From contig NZ_MPIN01000019.1 in the NCBI RefSeq assembly GCF_001887355.1, forward strand, positions 10,167 to 50,711: 40,545 nt of DNA. Direction: 5' to 3'. This document shows, one piece after another, positions 34,078 through 40,545 of the stretch; within the stretch, counting starts at the first letter, position 1; the number at the start of each line of letters is the position of its first letter. The notes under the pieces were generated by a model that saw nothing but the letters and a program-made list of their open reading frames with translations, was not told the origin of the DNA and made no database searches. Made by a program: the position numbers and the translations under genes. This stretch comes from Cystobacter ferrugineus. Its GTDB lineage: Bacteria; Myxococcota; Myxococcia; Myxococcales; Myxococcaceae.

Positions 34078-36288
34078 ATGCAAGGGCGTCGGCAACGCGG
34101 CGGAACCGGGGTGGGAAGCAAGAGGAGAAGTGGGGGCATCTGGCTCCTGGGCCTGCTCGTCGGCATGGCCTCGCCAGCGCTGGCCCAGAATCCAGCCACG
34201 TCGGTGGACATCGACGTGAGCGCCGGGCGGCATCCCATCAATCCCTTCATCTATGGCGTCGCCCATGCCACCCGGGCGCAGTTGGATGATCTCAACGCCA
34301 CCGTCAACCGCTGGGGGGGCAACGCCACCAGCCGCTACAACTGGCGATTGAACGCCGCCAACCGCGCCAACGACTACTACTTCGAGAGCCTGCCCTACCC
34401 GAGCGCGGAACCAGGCGGCGAGGTGGATGCCTTCATCCAGCGAACCCGGGCAGCGGGCGCCGAACCCCTCGTCACCATTCCCATCCTCGGCTGGGTGGCG
34501 AACCTGGGGCCGGACCGCTCCAGGATGTGCAGCTATTCCATCGCCAAATATGGCGCGCAGGAGGACAGCGATCCGTACTACCCGGACGCCGGCAATGGGG
34601 TGCTCCTCTCGGGGAAGGAAGTGACCAACGATCCCCGGGACGCCAACGTGCCGGTGGACGCGCGCTTCCAGAAGGGCTGGGTGGAGCACCTGCGCCGGAC
34701 CTGGGGCACGGCCGCGCGTGGGGGTGTGCGCCACTATGTCATGGATAACGAGCCGAGCCTCTGGCACCAGACGCACCGGGACGTGCAGCCCACGGGTGCC
34801 ACCATGCGGGAGCTGCGCGACAAGTTCCTCGCGCACGCCGCCGCGGTGAAGGACGCGGAGCCGGACGCGCTCATCCTGGGCCCCGAGGAGTGGGGCTGGA
34901 GCGGCTACTTCTACAGCGGCTATGACCACCAGTACGCTCCGCAGACGGACTACACCCGCTTCCCGGACCGGGAGGCCAACGGGAACTGGGACTACCTGCC
35001 CTGGCTGCTGGACCAACTGCGCGCGAACGAGCGGGCCACGGGCCGGCGGCTGCTGGACGTCTTCACCGTCCACTACTACCCCCAGGGCGGCGAGTTCAGT
35101 GGCAACACCACCCAGAAGATGCAACTGCGGCGCAACCGCTCCACGCGCTCGTTGTGGGATCCGGACTACGTCGACGAGACGTGGATCAACGACACCGTCA
35201 GGCTGGTGCCTCGCCTGAAGGACTGGGTGCGCACCTGGTACCCGGGCACGAAGGTGGGCCTCACCGAGTACAACTGGGGCGCGGAGGCGCACATCAATGG
35301 CGCCACCGCCCAGGCCGACCTGCTCGGCATCTTCGGCCGCGAGGGGCTGGATTACGCCACCCGCTGGGAGACGCCGGCCGCGGCCACGCCCACCTACAAG
35401 GCGATGAAGCTCTACCGCAATTATGACGGACACAAGTCCACCTTCGGGGACGTGAGCGTGGCCTGCTCCGTGCCCAACCCAGACCACCTGTCCGCGTTCG
35501 CCGCCCAGCGCACGAGCGATGGAGCCCTCACCGTCATGGTCGTCAACAAGGTGCTCGAGGGTCCCACCCCCCTCACCTTGAACGTGTCCGGCCTCAGAGC
35601 GGGATGGATGGCGCAGGTCTGGCAGCTCACCGCCGCCAATACCATCACCCGCCTGAGGGATGTGTCCGTGTCCGCGGGCACCTTGCGCACCGTCGTCCCC
35701 AGCCAGAGCATCACCCTGTTCGTCATCCCCTCGGGCGCGCACCCCAGCAACCAGCTTCCGGTGGCGAAACTCACGGCGACGCCCACCTCGGGCAACGCCC
35801 CCCTCACGGTGGCCTTCAGCGGCGCGGGCTCCACGGACCCCGATGGCACCCTCGTCACGTATGCCTGGGACTTCGGGGATGGACAGCAGGCCACCGGCGC
35901 CACGGCGAGCCATACCTATACGCAAGGGGGCGCCTTCACCGCCACGCTCACCGTGAAGGACAACAAGGGCGCCACCGCCACCACCTCCGTACCCATCCAG
36001 GTGACCTCCACCACCCTGGAGGCTCCGAGCAACTTCTACACCCAACTCGCGGGCTCGGACGTGACGCTGCGCTGGATGGACAACTCCCGGACGGAGGAAG
36101 GCTTCATCATCCAGCGCGGTCGCCAGGTCTCGCCCATCACCTTCCAGGAGATCGCCCGGGTGAGCGCCAACACCAGGACGTTCGTGGACTCGCGGGTGGC
36201 CCCGGGCAAGTACTACTACCGGGTCATCGCCTTCGCTGGCGCGCTCCAGTCCGCTCCGTCGAACATGGATGGCGCGAGGATTCCCTGA
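34078..36288 (+). CDS. Secreted GH44 endoglucanase with PKD and fibronectin-III domains
   Basis: Protein of 736 aa. A signal peptide with a long basic n-region ends near residue 36 (GLLVGMASPALAQ). The catalytic part (about 37-520) matches glycoside hydrolase family 44: NPFIYGVAHATRAQL, VNRWGGNATSRYNW, acid/base E225 in DNEPSLW, nucleophile E397 in LTEYNWGAEAH, and a C-terminal beta domain. It is followed by a PKD domain (about 562-645, YAWDFGDGQQATG) and a fibronectin-III-like domain to the end. GH44 enzymes cut cellulose, xyloglucan or mixed glucans. ATG 34078 is chosen for the G-rich ribosome site eight bases upstream; ATG 34042 is less likely. It lies between two RCC1 genes and is followed by a strong hairpin. 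Confidence 0.93.
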   Translation: MQGRRQRGGTGVGSKRRSGGIWLLGLLVGMASPALAQNPATSVDIDVSAGRHPINPFIYGVAHATRAQLDDLNATVNRWGGNATSRYNWRLNAANRANDYYFESLPYPSAEPGGEVDAFIQRTRAAGAEPLVTIPILGWVANLGPDRSRMCSYSIAKYGAQEDSDPYYPDAGNGVLLSGKEVTNDPRDANVPVDARFQKGWVEHLRRTWGTAARGGVRHYVMDNEPSLWHQTHRDVQPTGATMRELRDKFLAHAAAVKDAEPDALILGPEEWGWSGYFYSGYDHQYAPQTDYTRFPDREANGNWDYLPWLLDQLRANERATGRRLLDVFTVHYYPQGGEFSGNTTQKMQLRRNRSTRSLWDPDYVDETWINDTVRLVPRLKDWVRTWYPGTKVGLTEYNWGAEAHINGATAQADLLGIFGREGLDYATRWETPAAATPTYKAMKLYRNYDGHKSTFGDVSVACSVPNPDHLSAFAAQRTSDGALTVMVVNKVLEGPTPLTLNVSGLRAGWMAQVWQLTAANTITRLRDVSVSAGTLRTVVPSQSITLFVIPSGAHPSNQLPVAKLTATPTSGNAPLTVAFSGAGSTDPDGTLVTYAWDFGDGQQATGATASHTYTQGGAFTATLTVKDNKGATATTSVPIQVTSTTLEAPSNFYTQLAGSDVTLRWMDNSRTEEGFIIQRGRQVSPITFQEIARVSANTRTFVDSRVAPGKYYYRVIAFAGALQSAPSNMDGARIP

Positions 36289-36358
36289 CCCGACGCGACG
36301 GTGGTGGAACTGCTGCACCCACTGACGGCGCGCACGGGCGTGGTCACCCTGAGCGACG

Positions 36359-36390
36359 GCCCCAGGTGCCAGCCACCAGGCACCTGGGGC
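36359..36390. terminator. Strong hairpin between GH44 and RCC1-B
   Basis: GCCCCAGGTGCC (36359-36370) and GGCACCTGGGGC (36379-36390) are perfect complements, a 12-bp stem with an eight-base loop. It lies between convergent genes, so it is likely a bidirectional terminator; no T tract. Confidence 0.6.
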
Positions 36391-36455
36391 CAGGGGATGC
36401 ATACCCCCCAGGCACCGCACTCAATACAGCAAGGAGCGAATGGCCGTGGTTGTGT

Positions 36456-38720
36456 TCACGGGGCCATGGCCTCACCAGCCAACGGACACCACTCCGCGCT
36501 CGGCCCCTGCACATGCACCGGCGCCGAACGGGGGCTCGAAGTGCCCTCCCCCAACTGACCGGGGATGTTAAAGCCCCAAGACCACATGGAGTTGTCGGAG
36601 CGCACCGCCAGCGAATGGGCGTAGCCCGCCGCCACGAACACCATTCCGCTCGGCCCCTGCACCTGCACCGGAACCAAACGGGGGCTCGAAGAGCCATCCC
36701 CCAACGAGCCGTAGGCATTGTAGCCCCAGGCCCACAGGGTACCGTCAGAGCGCATCGCTAGCGAATGGTAGTATCCGGCTGCCACGGCCACCACCCCGCT
36801 CAACCCCTGCACCTGCATCGGAACCAATCGTTTGACATTCGTAGTCGTGCCATCCCCCAACGCGCCGTAGCGGTTGTCGCCCCAGGCCCACACGGTGCCG
36901 TCCGAGCGCACCGCCAGCGAGTGGGTTTCGCCCGCGGCCACGGCCACCACTTCGCTCAGCACCTGCACCGGAACCAATTGGTTGCTCGTCGTGCCATCCC
37001 CCAACTGACCGTAGACGTTGTAGCCCCAGGCCCACAGGGTACCGTCAGAGCGCACCGCCAGCGAATGGGAGTACCCAGCGGCCACGGCCACCACCCCACT
37101 CAACCCCTGCACCTGCACCGGAACCAATCGTTCGCTCGTGGTGCCATCCCCCAGTCGGCCATAGGAGTTGGCCCCCCAAGCCCACACGGTGCCGTCGGAG
37201 CGCACCGCCAGCGAATGGGAGGAGCCCGCCTCCACGGCCACCACTTCGCTCAATCCCTGCACCTGCACCGGAAGCCATCGGTCGTTCCAGCTCGTGCCGT
37301 CCCCCAGTTGGCCGGAGAGGTTGGCACCCCAGGCCCACACGGTGCCATCGGAGCGCACCGCCAGCGAATGGCGTTCGCCCGCCGCCACGGCCACCACTCC
37401 GCTCAGCCCCTGCACCTGCACCGGAATCAATCGGTTTTTGGCCGTGCCATCTCCCAACTGGCCGTAGACGGTGTTGTGACCCGAGGCCCAGACGGTGCCG
37501 TCGGAGCGCACCGCCAGCGAATGGGCGTAACCCGCCGCCACGGCCACCACGCTGTTCAGTCCCTGCGTTCCCACCCGCACGGGCAGCGTACGGTCGGCCG
37601 TGGTGAGGTCCCCCAGTTGACCATTGGAGTTGGCGCCCCAGACCCAGACGGTGCCGTCGGAGAGCACCGCCAGCGAATGGGCGTAGCCCGCCGCCACGGC
37701 CACCACTCCGCGCAGCACGCGCACCTGCCCTGTCACCGAACGGTTGGTGGTGGTGTTATCCCCCAACTGGCCGAACTCGTTGTAGCCCAAGGCCCACACG
37801 GTACCGTCGTTCTTCAGGGCCAGTGAGTGGCCGTAGCCCGCTGCCACGGACACCACTCCGCTCAGCCCCCGCACCTGAACCATGTTTCGGCTCCCGGTGT
37901 CATTCCCCAGTTGGCCGTAGGTGTTGTCGCCCCAGGCCCACACGGTGCCATCGGAGCGCACCGCCAGCACGTGATCGGGGCCCGCGGCCACGGCCACCAC
38001 CCCGCTCAGCACCTGCGCCTGCACCGGACGGTTGCCACCACCGCCCCAGGTCCACACGGTGCCGTCGGTGCGCAACGCCACCGGATAGGAGCGGCCCGTG
38101 GCCACGGCCACCACCCCGCTCACCCCCTGCACCTGCACTGGCACCGAGCGGTCGGTCCGGGTGCCGTCCCCCAGTTGGCCGCTGGAGTTGTCACCCCAGG
38201 CCCACACGGTGCCATCGTCACGCAGGGCCAACGAGTAGTCACCGCCCGCGGCTACGGCCAGCATCCCACTCAACCCCTGCACCTGCACCGGCACCGAGCT
38301 GTTGCTCGTGGTGCCATCCCCCAACTGGCCATGGGAGTTGGAGCCCCAGGCCCACACGGTGCCGTCGGAGCGTACCGCCAGCGAATGGAACAACCCCCCA
38401 GACAGGGACACCGCTCCACTCAGCCCCTGCACCCGCACGGGCACCGAGCGGTTGCTCGTGGTGCCATCCCCGAGCTGGCCCGAGCCGTTGGCGCCTGTTG
38501 CCCAGACGGTGCCATCCGGGCGCCCTACCAGCGAATGAGACTCGCCCGAAGCCACGACCACTCCTCCGGCCTGCCCCGGCACCTGCACGGGTGCCGAGCG
38601 GTTGCTCGTGGCGCCATCCCCTGCCCTTCCTGAATCCTCGATGGGCTGACCACACCCCACCACCAGCACCGCGATGACTCCCAGCAGTCTGCTCATCCAT
38701 CGTTCCGCATTGATTTGCAT
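36456..38720 (-). CDS. RCC1-repeat lipoprotein B, 14 blades
   Basis: Protein of 754 aa, paralogue of RCC1 protein A. Lipoprotein signal MQINAERWMSRLLGVIAVLV, then VGC with the Cys at 23. Fourteen RCC1 repeats in the same register as A: the short repeat 4, the ALGYN repeat 6 and the NDTG repeat 5 match one to one, so the copies arose by whole-gene duplication and then diverged. The last 13 residues (EWCPLAGEAMAP) differ from the repeat; removing one C would restore GVVSVG for a few residues before a stop. The C-terminus is therefore slightly frameshifted but ends at the same place as in A. GGAG before the ATG, as in A. Confidence 0.92.
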   Translation of the reverse strand: MQINAERWMSRLLGVIAVLVVGCGQPIEDSGRAGDGATSNRSAPVQVPGQAGGVVVASGESHSLVGRPDGTVWATGANGSGQLGDGTTSNRSVPVRVQGLSGAVSLSGGLFHSLAVRSDGTVWAWGSNSHGQLGDGTTSNSSVPVQVQGLSGMLAVAAGGDYSLALRDDGTVWAWGDNSSGQLGDGTRTDRSVPVQVQGVSGVVAVATGRSYPVALRTDGTVWTWGGGGNRPVQAQVLSGVVAVAAGPDHVLAVRSDGTVWAWGDNTYGQLGNDTGSRNMVQVRGLSGVVSVAAGYGHSLALKNDGTVWALGYNEFGQLGDNTTTNRSVTGQVRVLRGVVAVAAGYAHSLAVLSDGTVWVWGANSNGQLGDLTTADRTLPVRVGTQGLNSVVAVAAGYAHSLAVRSDGTVWASGHNTVYGQLGDGTAKNRLIPVQVQGLSGVVAVAAGERHSLAVRSDGTVWAWGANLSGQLGDGTSWNDRWLPVQVQGLSEVVAVEAGSSHSLAVRSDGTVWAWGANSYGRLGDGTTSERLVPVQVQGLSGVVAVAAGYSHSLAVRSDGTLWAWGYNVYGQLGDGTTSNQLVPVQVLSEVVAVAAGETHSLAVRSDGTVWAWGDNRYGALGDGTTTNVKRLVPMQVQGLSGVVAVAAGYYHSLAMRSDGTLWAWGYNAYGSLGDGSSSPRLVPVQVQGPSGMVFVAAGYAHSLAVRSDNSMWSWGFNIPGQLGEGTSSPRSAPVHVQGPSAEWCPLAGEAMAP
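36498..38564 (-). repeat. Tandem RCC1 repeats in gene B (14 units)
   Basis: Fourteen units in coding phase. Units 1-8 correspond one to one with those of gene A. Long stretches of near-identical DNA within and between the arrays make recombination likely. Confidence 0.9.
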
Positions 38721-38960
38721 GGCTCAACTCCAGGCAAGAGAGAGAAGCGGGCATCCGAGACCATGAGTCTTCGAGGAGTCCGCATGGGGATGCCCTCCTG
38801 ACAGTACCCCACGCAACACTCCAGGTGAACACAGGGCAGCGGAACGAACCGTCTCGGGCAGCCCTCGCGAATTCACAGAGAGGACACAACCAATCCCAGA
38901 CAGCCCATTGTCCCTCGCGACGACGTGAGCGAGCGGCGGGGGGGGTAAACGAATGCATGG
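38721..38960. other. Leader region B, shortened copy of leader A
   Basis: It repeats leader A from the RCC1 start outward, then jumps to the AATCCCAGACAGCCCATT block (about 38891) and, after GACGACGTGAGC, to the G-rich site and AACGAATGCA that in leader A is the GH44 start. After that the match ends. A GH44 copy was therefore once placed here or the break lies exactly at its start. Confidence 0.75.
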
Positions 38961-38998
38961 CACGGTGGTTCCATGGGCGCGTATACATCGCACCGCCC

Positions 38999-40258
38999 AT
39001 GAGCGCCCCGACCGCGTCCTACCCCCCCGCCCCGCCCCGCCCGCTCCTCCTCGCCCTCGCCTACCTGGCCTTCGTGAGCCTCGGGCTGCCCGACGCCGTG
39101 CTCGGCGTCTCCTGGCCCTCCATCCGCCACACCTTCGCGCTGCCCCAGGCGGGCATGGGCATCATCCTCGCCGCGTCGGCGGCGTCCTACTTCGTCTCGG
39201 GCCTGTTCGTGGGCCGGCTCATGCGCGCCCTCGGGGTCGGCATGCTGCTGGTGGCCAGCACCGTGCTCGTCACGCTCGGCATCACCGGCTACGCCACCCT
39301 TCCCCACTTCGCCCTGTTCCTGATGGCCGCCTGTGTCATCGGCTTCGGCTCGGGCGCCATCGACGCCGGGCTCAACACCTACGCCGCCCAGCACTTCGGC
39401 GCACGCCACATGAACTGGCTGCACGCGGCCTACAGCACCGGCGCGGCCCTGGGTCCCGTGCTCACCACGGCGCTGCTCGCGCGCGACGCGGGGTGGCGCG
39501 CGGGCTACGCCGTCATCGCCGCGCTGCTGGGCACCCTCGCGCTGTCCTTCGTGCTGATGCGCCGGCAATGGGACGGAGCCCCCGGGGCCTCCGCATCCAC
39601 GGAGTCAGGTGGGGCGGGTGACGTGACCCCCACGGTGGGAGCCCTCGAGGCCCTGCGCCGCCCCGCGGTGTGGTTGCAGCTCCTCATCTTCTTCGTCTAC
39701 ACGGGCATCGAGGTCAGCGCGGGCCAGTGGAGCTACACGATCCTCACCGAGGAGCGCGGCCTGGGCACGGCGGAGGCGGGCACCTGGGTCAGCATCTTCT
39801 GGGGATGCCTGCTCGCCGGACGCATCTCGCTCGGCTTCGTCATCGAGCGCATCGGCCCCGTGCGGCTGCTGCGGCTGAGCACCGCGCTGGCCGTCGTGGG
39901 CGCGCTCCTCTTCGCCCTTCCCTCGTTGCCTCCCGCGCTCGGGTTGGGCCTGCTGGGGTTCTCGATCTCCTCCATTTTTCCAGCCCTCATGTCCGAGACC
40001 CCTCGGAGGGTGGGCAAGGACGTGGCCGCTCACGCGGTGGGCTTCCAGGTGAGCGCCGCGACGCTGGGGATCGCCCTCCTGCCGAGCCTCGCGGGCCTGC
40101 TCGGCGAGCGCTTCGGCCTGTGGGTCATCGGGTGGCAGATCCTCGGGTGCACGGTGCTGCTGACGGTGCTCCACGAGGTACTTTCCGCCCTGGCTGATCG
40201 AGCCCCCGCGCCCGCTTCACGCGAAGTGATGGCGCCGCCCGTGGCCCGAGAGAAGTAG
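38999..40258 (+). CDS. MFS transporter (fucose permease-like)
   Basis: Protein of 419 aa with 12 predicted membrane segments (for example LLLALAYLAFVSLGLPDAVL, MGIILAASAASYFVSGLFVG, LLIFFVYTGIEVSAGQWSY). The order and the GLPDAVLGVSWPSIR start resemble the FucP/NMT-type major facilitator group; the substrate is unknown. A long linker after segment 6 (EGAP/GGAGD region) is normal. ATG 38999 gives the family-like N-terminus; a TATACA box at 38982-38987 lies 11 bases upstream and no Shine-Dalgarno is visible. ATG 38957 and GTG/ATG codons further up belong to leader B and are unlikely. Base use is typical of the host. Confidence 0.88.
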   Translation: MSAPTASYPPAPPRPLLLALAYLAFVSLGLPDAVLGVSWPSIRHTFALPQAGMGIILAASAASYFVSGLFVGRLMRALGVGMLLVASTVLVTLGITGYATLPHFALFLMAACVIGFGSGAIDAGLNTYAAQHFGARHMNWLHAAYSTGAALGPVLTTALLARDAGWRAGYAVIAALLGTLALSFVLMRRQWDGAPGASASTESGGAGDVTPTVGALEALRRPAVWLQLLIFFVYTGIEVSAGQWSYTILTEERGLGTAEAGTWVSIFWGCLLAGRISLGFVIERIGPVRLLRLSTALAVVGALLFALPSLPPALGLGLLGFSISSIFPALMSETPRRVGKDVAAHAVGFQVSAATLGIALLPSLAGLLGERFGLWVIGWQILGCTVLLTVLHEVLSALADRAPAPASREVMAPPVAREK

Positions 40259-40317
40259 GGGCGCGCGCGTGTTCTTCGCGTTAGCGTGCGGGCCGTTGTC
40301 TTCCGAATGGAGCAGCA

Positions 40318-40545
40318 ATGACGGACCCGAAGAACACCTCTCCGGACGCCCCCGCGATTCCGGAGACCCCCACCTCCGAAAGCACGGAGGGAGCCACCCG
40401 CCGGGAGTTCATCGCCACCGCTACTGTTACCGTCGGCGGAGCCCTGTTGCTGGATGCCTGCAGCCACACGCCTCCCTCCCCCGACGTCCCCACCCCTCCC
40501 GGTACCCCTTCCTCGCCCCCGGCCACCGGTGACGTGGAGGTGTCC
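40318..40545 (+). CDS. Tat-exported protein, N-terminus only
   Basis: The first 76 codons of a gene that continues past the window. GGAG six bases before the ATG supports the start. A hydrophilic 28-residue leader is followed by a twin-arginine motif (TRREFIATATVTVGGALLL) and DAC, a possible lipobox. A Pro/Ser-rich linker and GDVEVS follow. Such a layout precedes, for example, small iron-sulfur subunits of periplasmic molybdenum hydroxylases, but the catalytic part is not visible, so no function is assigned. Confidence 0.75.
   Translation, partial: MTDPKNTSPDAPAIPETPTSESTEGATRREFIATATVTVGGALLLDACSHTPPSPDVPTPPGTPSSPPATGDVEVS

Overview
The window reads as chromosomal DNA of a fruiting myxobacterium, most likely Cystobacterineae (Archangium, Cystobacter, Melittangium or relatives). 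The grounds are very high GC with strong GC3 bias, Ser/Thr-kinase/ATPase/GAF/histidine-kinase giants, a chemosensory operon next to an NtrC-type regulator, many lipoproteins, and large RCC1-repeat proteins. The species call is inference; no rRNA marker is present.

Layout. 1-6.7 kb: the 3' end of one giant sensor kinase, then a complete paralogue whose last 795 bp are almost identical, and a small convergent DUF6881 gene. 6.8-9.2 kb: TraB/GumN-like lipoprotein, orphan LytTR regulator, zinc-finger/RDD membrane protein. 9.2-14.3 kb, minus strand: lipoprotein hydrolase, receiver plus degenerate GGDEF protein, and an operon of a flavoprotein with a GCS2-type carboxylate-amine ligase. 14.5-22.0 kb: rlmN, then a sigma-54 activator with a degenerate receiver, followed by cheA, an MCP, cheW and cheR. 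A good -24/-12 promoter lies in front of cheA. 22.0-26.7 kb: FAD reductase, unknown small protein, metallophosphoesterase, gluQ, GNAT protein. 26.7-29.4 kb: an island of visibly lower GC holding a two-gene Gp37/Gp68-TcmP cassette between a long palindrome and a terminator-like hairpin. 29.4-31.3 kb: DUF2267 protein, SixA-like phosphatase, miaE. 31.3-39.0 kb: two diverged copies of a 14-blade RCC1 lipoprotein gene around one GH44 glycosidase, with repeated leaders and a GH44 scar showing a segmental duplication. 39.0-40.5 kb: MFS transporter and the start of a Tat-exported protein.

How the genes work together. The kinase pair, LytTR regulator, receiver-GGDEF protein and chemosensory operon make the first half rich in signalling. 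The activator beside the operon and the sigma-54 site in front of cheA suggest one regulated unit, comparable to the Che3/CrdA arrangement of Myxococcus xanthus, but with the activator's phosphorylation site lost. RlmN, GluQ and MiaE are three dispersed RNA-modification enzymes. The best candidates for undescribed biology are the Gp37/Gp68-TcmP cassette, the duplicated RCC1/GH44 locus and the phosphorylation-blind activator at the chemosensory operon.
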